From: Gammaproteobacteria bacterium
GTDB lineage: Bacteria; Pseudomonadota; Gammaproteobacteria; Chromatiales; Chromatiaceae
Direction of reading: 5' to 3'
Assembly (NCBI GenBank): GCA_024510845.1
Contig: JANEMA010000014.1
Span: 1-36,453 of the forward strand
DNA length: 36,453 nucleotides
Positions 1-8,696 of the stretch are shown here, piece by piece; position 1 is the first letter of the stretch; the number at the start of each line of letters is the position of its first letter. The notes below the pieces were generated by a model. It searched no databases and was not told the DNA's origin. It saw only the letters and a list, made by a program, of their open reading frames with translations. A program made the translations under genes and the position numbers.

Positions 1-57
1 AAGGAAAACTGCAATGTGCTGAAGTTCGGTAACCATGAATTCGAGGGTGGGGAGTAA
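1..57 (+). CDS. possible C-terminal tail of a gene cut by the window edge
   Basis: Frame 1 is open from the first base and stops at TAA (55-57), encoding an 18-residue hydrophilic tail ending in FEGGE. The tail is acidic and protein-like, but it is too short to identify, and an open run of this length is expected by chance. Between this stop and the CDF gene stop at 226 I see no convincing gene. If real, this gene converges on the CDF operon. Confidence 0.25.
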   Translation, partial: KENCNVLKFGNHEFEGGE

Positions 58-225
58 TGACTGCATTTCGGACGCAATATTCGTGCTGGCGCTCGCATTT
101 CGTCAGTTCTTCTCCCGCCGGTTTCTTGAGCGCATGTATCGGAGTCACTGCCGATCCGTATCTGGCTGGGGCTTCGATGCCGTTACCGCGCTTGTCCCCG
201 CAAGACACGACCACCCCTCCCCTTT

Positions 226-882
226 TCAATCACCGTTGCAGGAAGCGCTGCGATAACGTTCATCACTGCAAGCGGTTCCGGGCCCGGTGGCCAGCTCGGA
301 GCGGGCATCGGCAATGATGCGCACCCCGCCGCGCAGCACGATCACGGTGATCAGGGCACCGATCATCAGGTCGGGCCAGCGGCTGTCGAGCAGCCATACC
401 AGCAGGCCGCCAAGGATGACACCGCTGTTGGCAATGACGTCGTTCTTGGAGAATACCCAGCTGGCGCGCATGTGCACCTCCCCCCCGCGGTGTTTCTGGA
501 TGAGCAGCAGGCACCAGACGTTGGCGATCAGTGCCATCACGCCCATGCCTGTCATCAGCAGCGACCCCGGCTCGCTGCCATGGAGTGCGCGGTGCAGGAT
601 GTCTGCCAGGATCAGCAGGCCCAGCAGGCCCTGGGCAATGCCGCTGTACAGCGCGGCATGGGCCTTGTGGTGCAGACTTCTGCCCACTGCGTAGAGGCTG
701 ATGCCGTACACCGTGGCATCGGCCAGCATATCCAGGGAATCAGCGATCAGTCCCGTGGATTGGGCGATCCGGCCAACGATCAGCTCCACAACGAACATCA
801 CGCCGTTGATGGCCAGCAACAACCACAGCACCCGAGTCTGTTCGCGGTCGCTTATCCTGATTCCACAACCACAGTCGTTCAT
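226..882 (-). CDS. CDF-type cation transporter, short form
   Basis: A 218-residue membrane protein with about six hydrophobic segments and the sequence of a cation diffusion facilitator, which exports divalent metal ions in exchange for protons. The helix-2 metal-site region reads ADSLDMLADA (Asp48, Asp51, Asp55). The helix-5 counterpart is SKNDVIANSG (Asn147, Asp148, Asn152) instead of the HxxxD of YiiP, so metal specificity cannot be read off. The protein ends soon after the last helix and lacks the cytoplasmic C-terminal domain of YiiP/CzcD. The N-terminus carries a CGC motif (Cys4, Cys6) that could bind metal. Its ATG overlaps the gshA stop by four bases (ATGA), so translational coupling as the last gene of the operon is likely. 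Pairing with glutathione synthesis fits metal or thiol stress, which is inference. Confidence 0.8.
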   Translation of the reverse strand: MNDCGCGIRISDREQTRVLWLLLAINGVMFVVELIVGRIAQSTGLIADSLDMLADATVYGISLYAVGRSLHHKAHAALYSGIAQGLLGLLILADILHRALHGSEPGSLLMTGMGVMALIANVWCLLLIQKHRGGEVHMRASWVFSKNDVIANSGVILGGLLVWLLDSRWPDLMIGALITVIVLRGGVRIIADARSELATGPGTACSDERYRSASCNGD

Positions 883-2486
883 TCTTTCGTCGTCTCCTGT
901 GCGGCTATCGCCTGATGGGTCTGGGCGAAGTAGTCGGCGAAAAAACGATCGGAATCGCGGTCGTCGGCCGCCTCCAGGCGGGCCTGGTCGACGAAGGACT
1001 GCTCGACCAAGCGGTCGAACTCATCGAGTTTCTCCGATGCCAGGGCACGTTCACGGAAATAGCGGTGATGCGTGGTCGAGAGCCGGCGCGCAAACTGATA
1101 GAAGCTCTCGCCACGTTCACCCATTTCGTCGAGCATGCGCGCCGAGGGCGTGAGATCGACATTCAGCAGTTTGTGCAATTGATCGTCCACCGCATCTTCG
1201 TAGTCATGGCTGCCATGCAGGGAGTCGAGGAACTCGGCTACCGGCATCACTGCATCCATGATGTGCTTCCCCCAGTCATACAGTCGCACGGGATTGCCGC
1301 AACAGCGCAGCTTCAGACCCGGTTCGCGGCCACGGTGTGCCACGCGCAGGATGTTCTCGTTGATCTCGAGCAGCTCGTCACCCGACAGCCCCGGGCTGTC
1401 GGCCAGCAGGCAACTGAACATCAAGGCCTCGAGGAAGCGGAGCTGTGTCCCGTCCACGCCCAGCGGATGATAGGCGTCGACATCCAGTGAACGCAGTTCG
1501 ACATAGCGCACACCGCGTTCCAGGAGGGCGACCGCCGGCGCCTCCATACAGCCTGGCACCTGCTTGGGGCGCACGGTGTTGTAATACTCGTTCTCGATCT
1601 GCAACAGGTTGGCATTGAGCTGCCGATATTCACCTTCCACCTTGATGCCGATGCGCTCCCAGGCATCGGCAGGCGTGGTCACCGCATGCAGCAGTGATTG
1701 TGCATAGGCCTTCACGTCGCGGTAACAGACTTGGATGCCCAGGCCATCCTCTTTCTTGTTCTGATATCCAATATCGCCCATGCGCAGCGAGGTGGCATGG
1801 GGCTCGAAGAAGGTGTCCTCGTCGAACACCGAGAGAGGACTGGTGCCGTCGGCGAAAAACGATTTGCACACCGCCGGTGAGGCACCAAACAGATAGGGGA
1901 CGATCCAGCCGATGCGTTGCAGGTTGCGCACCATGCCCATATAGGCATCGTTGCGCAGGGCATCGGCATCCGTCTCCCCCAGCAGCCTGGCGTAAGCGGG
2001 CCAGAAGGAGTCGGGCAACGACCAGTTGAAGTGCACCCCCGCAATCACCTGCATCACCCGTCCGTAGCGCCAGCCCAGCCCCACGCGATAGATATGCTTC
2101 ATGCGCCCCAGGTTGGAATTACCATAATCGGCAATGGGGATGCCCTGTTCGCCGGCAAGAATGCAGGGCATGCTGGTGGCCCAGAGAAACTCGCCATCGA
2201 GGAGGCGGTAGGCGTAGCTCTGCAGATCGGCCAGGAAGTCCAGCGCCGCGTCCGAGCTGGCGAGCGGCGGAGTGATGAACTCGGCCAGTGCCTCGGAATA
2301 GTCGGTGGTGATCCAGGGATGGGTGAGAGCTGCCCCCCAGGCGCGTGGATGCGGGGTGGTGGCAATACCGCCATCACACGCCACGCGCAGGCTCTCCTTC
2401 TCCAGTCCCATGCAGGTCTGGCGAATGATTTCAGGCGGCATGGCCTCACGCAGGCGTGCCAGACGCTCACCGGTCAACGAAAACAA
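879..2486 (-). CDS. gshA: glutamate-cysteine ligase
   Basis: Catalyses the ATP-dependent joining of glutamate and cysteine, the first and rate-limiting step of cytoplasmic glutathione synthesis. The 535-residue protein matches the gammaproteobacterial type-1 family over its whole length, with the N-terminal GLEKESLRV segment, the TTDYSEALAEFITPP active-site segment, and YVELRSLDVD further on. The start is TTG (2486-2484): it follows a GAGGT Shine-Dalgarno sequence by about six bases, and no in-frame ATG or GTG lies between it and the prc stop. The gene begins 27 bases after prc and overlaps the CDF gene by four. The rare start may limit synthesis, which is inference. Identification is firm. 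Confidence 0.96.
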   Translation of the reverse strand: MFSLTGERLARLREAMPPEIIRQTCMGLEKESLRVACDGGIATTPHPRAWGAALTHPWITTDYSEALAEFITPPLASSDAALDFLADLQSYAYRLLDGEFLWATSMPCILAGEQGIPIADYGNSNLGRMKHIYRVGLGWRYGRVMQVIAGVHFNWSLPDSFWPAYARLLGETDADALRNDAYMGMVRNLQRIGWIVPYLFGASPAVCKSFFADGTSPLSVFDEDTFFEPHATSLRMGDIGYQNKKEDGLGIQVCYRDVKAYAQSLLHAVTTPADAWERIGIKVEGEYRQLNANLLQIENEYYNTVRPKQVPGCMEAPAVALLERGVRYVELRSLDVDAYHPLGVDGTQLRFLEALMFSCLLADSPGLSGDELLEINENILRVAHRGREPGLKLRCCGNPVRLYDWGKHIMDAVMPVAEFLDSLHGSHDYEDAVDDQLHKLLNVDLTPSARMLDEMGERGESFYQFARRLSTTHHRYFRERALASEKLDEFDRLVEQSFVDQARLEAADDRDSDRFFADYFAQTHQAIAAQETTKE

Positions 2487-2513
2487 GGCAACCTCGCCTG
2501 GCCATGGCAGTGT

Positions 2514-4613
2514 TCAGCGATCATGCGCAGTGACCCGCGCGGGCGGCGGTTGGTGGGAGCAGATCCAGTCGACGAGGATATGCGCCGTCTCCTCCAGCAT
2601 GATGCGTTCGATCCCTTCGGGATCTTCATCGGGATGCGCCAGCCGCTCATCCTCGTCGTCATCTTCATCCAGCCGTCCGAGCAGTGGCAGGCCACGCCAG
2701 GTACGCAGACGATTGCGCAGGGCGAGAAGGCGCTGCTCACGTGCCTCGCGTTCGGCACGGCGGGTCTGTTCATCGAGCGAGGTGCTCTTGATCTCGCGGA
2801 TCTTCATGAACTCCCTTTCCCGATCGATCAGATAACGGAAACCGGGATTGTCGCGAATGCGCTCCTCGCTCCGTTCACGTAACCAGGAAATCGGAAAAGT
2901 GATGCGCGGCGGACCGATCACCGGCTGGATGGTGGCCCAGGGTATGGCATGTTCGAGTGCCCGCTCACCGTGATCGGCAGTCCCCATGGCGGTGGGAAAT
3001 TCGATATCGGGTTTCACGCCCCGATGCTGTGTACTGGCACCGAGCACACGAAAGAACTGCGCCATGGTCAGACGCAGCCGCCCCAGGTCTTCCTTGCTGC
3101 GCAGGTAATGGGCCAGGTCGACCAAAGTCTGTACCGTGCCCTTGCCGAAGGTCGTCTCACCCACGATGAGACCGCGTCCGTAGTCCTTGATGGCACCGGA
3201 GAAGATCTCGGAGGCCGAAGCGCTGTTGCGATCGACCAGAACGACCAGCGGCCCGTCGTAGACCTCGCCGGGGTCCCTGTCTCGCTCCAGTTCGACATGC
3301 CCGGCGGCATCCTTGATCTGCACCACGGGGCCCTTGTCGATGAACAGGCCGGTCAATTCGGTGGCCTCGGCCAGGGAGCCACCACCGTTCTGGCGCAGGT
3401 CGATGATGATGCCGTCCGCGCCCTGCTGTTTCAGGTCGAGCAACAGGCGGCGCACATCGCGCGTGGTACTGCGGAAGTTGTGCTTGCCCGCCGCCTGGGC
3501 GGCAAAGTCACGGTAGAAGGCCGGGATGTCGATCACACCGATCTTGAGCCCGCCGTACTCCGGTCCCCCGATCACCTTGGCCTTGGCCGCCTTGTCTTCG
3601 AGCTTGATGGTGTCGCGCACCAGCACCACCTTGCGTGCCCGTCCACCGATGCCCTCGCTCTTGGGGATGACGTTGAGTCGCACCACCGATCCCTTGGAAC
3701 CGCGGATCAGTTCCACCACGTCCTGCAGGCGCCAGCCGACCACGTCTTCCATCGGCCCGTCACGTCCCTGGGCGACACCGACGATGTGATCGCCGGGGTG
3801 CAATTTTCCGCTGCGCGCTGCGGGCCCGCCCACCACGGTACGGATGATCCTGGTATAGCCGTCCTCGCTGCGCAGCACCGCGCCGATACCCTGCAGCGAC
3901 AGGCGCATGCCAATGTCGAAATTCTCGGATACCTCGGGTGACATGTAGCTGGTGTGCGGCTCGATACTCAGGGTGATGGCGTTGACGAAGGCCTGGAACA
4001 CGTCGCCGGCGTTCATCTGTCGCACCCGGTCGCGCATGCCCTCATAGGATTTGACCAGCTTCTCTGGCTCGAATGGCTTGTCGCCCAGACGCTCGACGAG
4101 GATGTCGTTCTTTACCCGCTTGCGCCACAAGTCATCCAGCCCGGCCTCGTTGCGCACCCAGGGCTGATTCTCGCGGTCGAAGACATACTCCTCGTCGCGG
4201 CTGAAGTCGAAATCGTGGTCGTTCAGCAGATCGATGGCGTAGGTCACGCGCTGTTCCACCTTGTGCCGGAACAGGCGGAAGATCTCGAACGGCACTTCCA
4301 GCCGTCCCTTGACCAGAGCATCATCGAAACGGTCACGATAGGCATCGAAGCGGGCGATATCCTGTTGCGTGAAGAAGATCCGATTGGGGTCCAGTGTCTC
4401 CAGATAACGCGCGAAGGCGTCGCGGGAGAGCCGATCATCGATGTGTGGGCGGGTGTAATGGAATCCTTCGAGCACCTGCACGATCACCAGCGCTGTACGC
4501 CGCTGCTGTTCGTCCGCGTGCAGTGATTCCTCTGCCACCGTCTGTGGACGTGCCCAGGCATCCAGGCACCACAGCATCCCCAGCACCACCAGTATCTTGA
4601 ATGTCCTGCTCAT
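2514..4613 (-). CDS. prc: tail-specific (carboxy-terminal processing) protease Prc, S41A family
   Basis: Periplasmic serine-lysine protease that degrades proteins from their C-termini and in E. coli trims envelope proteins such as PBP3 and, with NlpI, peptidoglycan hydrolases. The 699-residue product has a short signal peptide (about 1-21) and a helical N-terminal region. A PDZ domain lies near 235-320 (GIGAVL... PGDHIVGV), an S41 peptidase domain near 350-540, and a charged C-terminal helical region follows. The catalytic triad by family spacing is Ser466 in NSASASE, Asp477 in KDYG and Lys491 in FGKGTVQ, reproducing the 11- and 25-residue spacings of E. coli Prc. The ATG overlaps the Nudix stop by four bases. 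A short Asp/Glu-rich run (DEDDDED) sits near the C-terminus. Confidence 0.95.
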   Translation of the reverse strand: MSRTFKILVVLGMLWCLDAWARPQTVAEESLHADEQQRRTALVIVQVLEGFHYTRPHIDDRLSRDAFARYLETLDPNRIFFTQQDIARFDAYRDRFDDALVKGRLEVPFEIFRLFRHKVEQRVTYAIDLLNDHDFDFSRDEEYVFDRENQPWVRNEAGLDDLWRKRVKNDILVERLGDKPFEPEKLVKSYEGMRDRVRQMNAGDVFQAFVNAITLSIEPHTSYMSPEVSENFDIGMRLSLQGIGAVLRSEDGYTRIIRTVVGGPAARSGKLHPGDHIVGVAQGRDGPMEDVVGWRLQDVVELIRGSKGSVVRLNVIPKSEGIGGRARKVVLVRDTIKLEDKAAKAKVIGGPEYGGLKIGVIDIPAFYRDFAAQAAGKHNFRSTTRDVRRLLLDLKQQGADGIIIDLRQNGGGSLAEATELTGLFIDKGPVVQIKDAAGHVELERDRDPGEVYDGPLVVLVDRNSASASEIFSGAIKDYGRGLIVGETTFGKGTVQTLVDLAHYLRSKEDLGRLRLTMAQFFRVLGASTQHRGVKPDIEFPTAMGTADHGERALEHAIPWATIQPVIGPPRITFPISWLRERSEERIRDNPGFRYLIDREREFMKIREIKSTSLDEQTRRAEREAREQRLLALRNRLRTWRGLPLLGRLDEDDDEDERLAHPDEDPEGIERIMLEETAHILVDWICSHQPPPARVTAHDR

Positions 4614-5482
4614 AATTCCCTACTCGTCTCGGGCATGCCCACTGCCGGATGCAGACCGATGACGATCGCAAGGTAATCCGGATGGTCCGGACCGATTACC
4701 CCGTGACGCACCAGAAAATCGATGATCACCAGATTGCAGTTGAGTTTGAATTCATCGGTCTCACGCACGATGCGTGCCACTTCTTCCAGCGACAGGAGGA
4801 GAAATTCCTCCACCTCACCGTCGGTGTTGTGGGGCGCGAAGTCCGCCGGCAGTTCCATGTCGTAACAATACAGCACATCGGGACGAAAACCGCGTTTGGC
4901 CACGTGATTGTACGTCAGCACGCCGACCGGACGGGCACGGCTGGCCAGTGCTTCTGGCATGCCGGCCTCCTCGGCGCATTCCTTGACCAGGTTCTCCGAC
5001 AGATCGACACCGTGCGGCAGGCCTCCGGCGACCAGTTGATCCAGCGCACCGGGAAAGATCAGGCGGTCACGTGCGCGTCGGCCGATCCACATGAGGATGC
5101 GCTCGCCATCACGTACATAGCCATTGAGGTGCTGGCCGAAGGAACGCAGGCCCAGCGGTGCGGCCAGGGCACGATCCACCGTGGCCACGGCCTGCTCTCG
5201 CCCGCCCACGGTGATCGGATAGGGCTCGTCGAGCAGTGCCGTCACCACGCCCCGGGCTGCCAGATCGCCGGCCACTACGGCCAGTCGCCCGGTAAGCTCC
5301 GGCACCCTTGCCAGGGGTGTGTACAGGGCCCCGTCCTGGTGCGTGAACAGGTCCGGCCAGTCGGTCAGATGGGCAGCCATGGCCGGGCGGATCCATCCAT
5401 ACACCCGGCCATCGATATACCAGGGCAGGAACGACTCGGTGACCGGTGCGTTGCAGGCGCGTATGTGTCGCAGATAACTCAT
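4610..5482 (-). CDS. Nudix hydrolase with DUF4743 N-domain (Tnr3/NUDT20-24 type)
   Basis: A 290-residue protein with an N-terminal DUF4743-like region (RPAMAAHLTDWPDLF, YVRDG) and a Nudix domain. The Nudix box runs GGLPHGVDLSENLVKECAEE then AGM. It keeps the EExG metal-binding core and the family hallmark ENLVKEC, but has Val and Lys where the general consensus has Glu and Arg. This variant is typical of the Nudix part of yeast Tnr3 and plant NUDT20/24, known to convert damaged (oxidised) thiamine diphosphates to monophosphates; that function here is inferred from family. I place the start at the ATG at 5482 because a GAGGGGA Shine-Dalgarno precedes it by a few bases. An upstream ATG (5512) would overlap the M48 gene. 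It begins 7 bases after the M48 stop and overlaps prc by four. Confidence 0.85.
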   Translation of the reverse strand: MSYLRHIRACNAPVTESFLPWYIDGRVYGWIRPAMAAHLTDWPDLFTHQDGALYTPLARVPELTGRLAVVAGDLAARGVVTALLDEPYPITVGGREQAVATVDRALAAPLGLRSFGQHLNGYVRDGERILMWIGRRARDRLIFPGALDQLVAGGLPHGVDLSENLVKECAEEAGMPEALASRARPVGVLTYNHVAKRGFRPDVLYCYDMELPADFAPHNTDGEVEEFLLLSLEEVARIVRETDEFKLNCNLVIIDFLVRHGVIGPDHPDYLAIVIGLHPAVGMPETSREL

Positions 5483-5489
5483 GTTCCCC

Positions 5490-7043
5490 TCAGCGTTGCG
5501 GGCGCGCCGCAATCACCCGCGCCACCAGACCACGTGTCTCGGCGGCATCACGTAACCGCAGGCCGGTATCGAATTGCTGCTCACCGCCCGCGGGAAGGCG
5601 GCCTCGCAGGCGCAGGGTGTGCAGGGGTTCCAGATGTCTCCCTGCGGAGCGGCCAATCACCACCTGGATGCCATGTACCGACACGGCACTGGCATTGCGC
5701 AACCGCAGTAACAGATGGCCATCCCCGTGCAACCCCAGACTGACCTTCAGGTAACGGTCGGGATGATCGGCCAGATCCAGCAGGGCCAGGCGCTGCGCCG
5801 CGTCCTCGCTCATCGTCGAGCCCGAGGTCGCCACCGCCTGGAAATAGCCCAGGGCCTCACGGGTCCGGCCACGCTGCTCGGCGATCAGCCCCAGGCCATA
5901 GTAGGCATCGGCGGTAGGCAGCAGCACAATGCTGGCCTCGAGATCACGCTCGGCCTCGGCATGTCGCCCCAGTTCATGCTCAAGCAGACCGCGCTGCACC
6001 CGTGACAGATAGTAGTCGGGGTTGAGTGCCAGCGCGTGGTCGAAATCGTACAGGGCCTCGCGCTGGTGGCCAAGACGCTTATGGATCTCGCCACGCAGGA
6101 TGGGAAACAATGCCTCTTTCGGCTCGATATGCATCGCCTTGTCCAGCAATGCCAGTGCACGCTGCATATTGCCGACTTCGAGCGCCTTGCACGCCTGGGT
6201 ATAGGCCTCGTATGCCGGCTGTACCTGCCGCAGGTGGGCAATCGCCAACCGATAACGTTCACGACCACGCTCGCCCCCCGGCTCGCCCAGCTTGGCGAGC
6301 AGGCGACGGTTGGCGGCCACCCGCTCGCGAGAGGGCGGATGCGAGGCAAACAGACCGTCCAGCCAGTCGGGAGACCTGTCTTCGAACAGGCGCACGAAGG
6401 TTTCCTGCAGGCTGACCGCAGCGGCCGGATCGTAGCCGGCACGCAGCATGTAGCGCATGCCGTAGGCGTCGGCCTCGGATTCCGCCTCGCGACTGAAATG
6501 GCTCTTCACCAGATCGGCACCGATGGTCGCACCCAGATTGCCCTGTTGCTGGTAGTCCGAACCCTTCAGGGCGACACCCACCGCCATCAGCGCCCCCTGC
6601 AGGAAGATACCCCGCTGCATGGACTGTGCGGTATGTCGTGCTGCAGCATGTACGATCTCGTGCGCCAGAACCGCCGCCAGCTCGGCCTCGTCCCGCAGTG
6701 CCAGCAACAGGCCACGATTGACCGCAATCTTGCCGCCGGGTAGTGCCCAGGCATTGGGTGAGCTGTCGTTGACCACACGGAATTCGTAGGGCAGCCGGCG
6801 ATCGGACACTGCCGCGAGGCGCTGCCCCACCCGTTGCACATAGGCAAGCAACGCAGGATCGGCGGTATAGTCACCCCCCTGGGCTTGTCGGTACGGGCCG
6901 TAGTTCTTCTTGCCGATGGCCAGTTCCTGGGCCTCGCCGATCAGTGCCAGTTCCTTCTTTCCGGTCACCGGATTGACGGCACAGCCGGCGAGCAACACCA
7001 GCAGGAAGATACCCCGGAATCTCTTCCACCTTCCATACATCAT
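5490..7043 (-). CDS. M48 zinc metalloprotease lipoprotein with TPR repeats (BepA/YfgC-like)
   Basis: A 517-residue putative periplasmic lipoprotein protease. The signal sequence ends in a lipobox, LLAGC (Cys21). The peptidase site is HEIVH (His128, Glu129, His132) with the third zinc ligand at about Glu188 in EAESEADAYG, followed by the GYDP segment typical of M48. The C-terminal half contains several TPR units (for example near ALLDKAMHIEP, ALYDFDHALALNPD). The architecture matches BepA, which degrades or assists outer-membrane proteins such as LptD; function here is by analogy. The frame stays open upstream to 7196, but that part reads as the decayed end of mazG. The lipoprotein signal and an AGGAAGGGAAG region place the start at 7043 (a second ATG follows at 7040). 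First gene of the operon. Confidence 0.9.
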   Translation of the reverse strand: MMYGRWKRFRGIFLLVLLAGCAVNPVTGKKELALIGEAQELAIGKKNYGPYRQAQGGDYTADPALLAYVQRVGQRLAAVSDRRLPYEFRVVNDSSPNAWALPGGKIAVNRGLLLALRDEAELAAVLAHEIVHAAARHTAQSMQRGIFLQGALMAVGVALKGSDYQQQGNLGATIGADLVKSHFSREAESEADAYGMRYMLRAGYDPAAAVSLQETFVRLFEDRSPDWLDGLFASHPPSRERVAANRRLLAKLGEPGGERGRERYRLAIAHLRQVQPAYEAYTQACKALEVGNMQRALALLDKAMHIEPKEALFPILRGEIHKRLGHQREALYDFDHALALNPDYYLSRVQRGLLEHELGRHAEAERDLEASIVLLPTADAYYGLGLIAEQRGRTREALGYFQAVATSGSTMSEDAAQRLALLDLADHPDRYLKVSLGLHGDGHLLLRLRNASAVSVHGIQVVIGRSAGRHLEPLHTLRLRGRLPAGGEQQFDTGLRLRDAAETRGLVARVIAARPQR

Positions 7044-7282
7044 CCTTATCTTCCCTTCCTTGACCGCCTGCCAGGCGGCTTCTGTATACTCCAGCGACAA
7101 GGTATCCAGATCCTTGTGCCCAGTTTCTCGCACACGGTGTCGCGGGTCACCCTGCCCGATGGCATTAGGGAACCAGGCTGCGCCAATCCTGGGCATGATC
7201 CCGGGGACGGCCTTCCTGCGGGTCGCGCAGACGCGCCATCAGGTTCGATCAGCGCCTCGACAACCCCGCCACCACCGGACAT
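7044..7282 (-). pseudogene. mazG: decayed, internally deleted mazG (NTP pyrophosphohydrolase)
   Basis: The gap between dgt and the M48 gene holds scattered MazG fragments in order on the minus strand. An ATG at 7282 starts MSGGGGVVEALIE. A frame change leads to MARLRDPQEG, then DHAQDWRSLVP and a stop. AIGQGDP and, in another frame, DTVCEKLG follow. The piece HKDLDTLSLE plus EAAWQAVKEGK matches the C-terminal end of MazG. Intact MazG is about 260-280 residues; the central catalytic EExxE helices are absent, so most of the gene was lost by deletion and the rest carries at least two frameshifts. MazG hydrolyses NTPs and dNTPs to monophosphates. The last remnant is in frame with the M48 gene, which explains the long open frame upstream of that gene. 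Identification is from remembered family motifs. Confidence 0.75.
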
Positions 7283-7283
7283 C

Positions 7284-8642
7284 TCAGCCTCCCGGCAAGG
7301 AGATGCCGGTGACCTTCTTGTACAGGCTGACCGCGTAGGAATCGGTCATGCCAGAGATGAAATCGGTCAACAGCAGCAGACGCAGGTAAGGGTCGGGTGA
7401 CGGCACCCGGTCGCGACCGATGAACTGCTCGGGGATCAGGCGCATCAGCATCTGGCTGCGCGGCGAAGCCTGTTTACCATGCCCGGCCACGTCGTCGAGC
7501 ACCTGCGCGAAGCGCTCGAGCAGATCGTGGATCACCTGGAAACCCGCTGCCTGGATGCTGACCACCTCGGGCGCACAATAGATACGTTGGCGCGCCATCT
7601 CGATCAGTACCCCGGTCCGGGCGGGCGCCGGTATCTCGTCGAGCAGCGGCCGGTCGAACCGGCCGGAGAGGATATATTGCTCGTTGTCCATGAAACAGAC
7701 CAGCGCCTGTCCGATAATCTGATTGATGACCTTGGCACGCAGAAATTCGATACGGTCCTTGGCCTCTCGGATGCCACCGAGCCGTGTCATCTGACATTCG
7801 CGGTCGGGTAGCAGGTCGAGAAAGGCGCCGGTCACCTCGTCATAACTGAAATGGCCCAGACGATAGCCGTCCTCTATGTCGACCACCCGGTAGGCAATGT
7901 CGTCGGCCGCCTCCACCAGAAAGGCCAGTGGGTGTCGGTACCAGATGGCATAGTGCTCGTCCCGGCGGAGCAAGCCGACCTCCTCCGCCACCTGGCCGAA
8001 GGAAAGGCGCTCGGCAGCGGTAAAGCCCTGTTTCCTGGCGCTCACTCCCTCGAAGCGGTTTCCCTCCAGGCAGGACTCGCGCGGGTATTTGGTGAAAGCT
8101 GCCAGGGTGGCACAGGTGAGTTGCAGGCCGCCCGGATTGTCGGGGTTCTGTAGTCGGGTGATGATACGGAAGCCCTGGGCGTTGCCCTCGAAGGCCAGGA
8201 AATCCTCGCGCTGGCTGCCACGCAATCCGGCGACACGGGGTGCACCATAGTCGGCGCTCTCGGCCCAGTGCCGAATGGCATCCTCCCCGGAATGCCCGAA
8301 GGGCGGATTGCCGATGTCGTGCGCGAGGCAGGCCGCAGCGCAGACGTTGCCGAAGTCCGCCGCCTCGAAACCTCGTAGCCGGTGCCGTGCAATCACCTGT
8401 TCCCCCACCAGGGTGCCGAGAGACCGGCCTATACACGAAGCCTCGAGACTGTGCGTCAAGCGGGTGCGTACGTAGTCCACCTTGGACAGGGGGAACACCT
8501 GAGTCTTGTCCTGCATGCGCCGGAACGCCGAGGAAAACACCACACGATCGAAATCGCGCTGAAAATCCGTGCGTGCACTGTCCGGCGACGGCTCGGCATC
8601 CGAGCCCAGGCGCTTGCGCGAGAGCAGGCGCGTCCATTGCAT
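7284..8642 (-). CDS. dgt: dGTP triphosphohydrolase-like protein, HD superfamily
   Basis: Hydrolyses dGTP (or other dNTPs) to the nucleoside and triphosphate, shaping the cytoplasmic dNTP pool. The 452-residue protein shows the family start FSSAFRRMQDKTQVFPL and the metal ligands His64 (RTRLTHSLE) and His108-Asp109 with the following GNPPFGHSGE loop. It ends SDFISGMTD-like (TDFISGMTDSYAV). I prefer the ATG at 8642. A TTG 15 bases upstream would add five residues, and neither has a clear Shine-Dalgarno sequence. The start codon lies inside a perfect hairpin (separate entry). Downstream, mazG has decayed, leaving dgt immediately ahead of the M48 operon on the same strand. Confidence 0.93.
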   Translation of the reverse strand: MQWTRLLSRKRLGSDAEPSPDSARTDFQRDFDRVVFSSAFRRMQDKTQVFPLSKVDYVRTRLTHSLEASCIGRSLGTLVGEQVIARHRLRGFEAADFGNVCAAACLAHDIGNPPFGHSGEDAIRHWAESADYGAPRVAGLRGSQREDFLAFEGNAQGFRIITRLQNPDNPGGLQLTCATLAAFTKYPRESCLEGNRFEGVSARKQGFTAAERLSFGQVAEEVGLLRRDEHYAIWYRHPLAFLVEAADDIAYRVVDIEDGYRLGHFSYDEVTGAFLDLLPDRECQMTRLGGIREAKDRIEFLRAKVINQIIGQALVCFMDNEQYILSGRFDRPLLDEIPAPARTGVLIEMARQRIYCAPEVVSIQAAGFQVIHDLLERFAQVLDDVAGHGKQASPRSQMLMRLIPEQFIGRDRVPSPDPYLRLLLLTDFISGMTDSYAVSLYKKVTGISLPGG

Positions 8643-8649
8643 GGACGCG
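8629..8649 (-). promoter_or_regulatory. hairpin covering the dgt start codon
   Basis: Two perfect 9-base arms (CGCGTCCAT and ATGGACGCG) separated by the three bases 8638-8640. In the minus-strand transcript the dgt start codon (8642-8640) is at the top of the stem and loop. Such a fold could block initiation. No ligand or regulator is indicated, so a regulatory role is inference. Confidence 0.45.
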
Positions 8650-8696
8650 TTTACCAACGGACTGTGAAAACGACAGCTTGCATATGCGCCGGGACT

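Noticed and set aside
58-225. Plus-strand frames at the left edge (35-256, 57-317)
   Set aside because: No ribosome site, no similarity, and they run into the CDF gene antisense.
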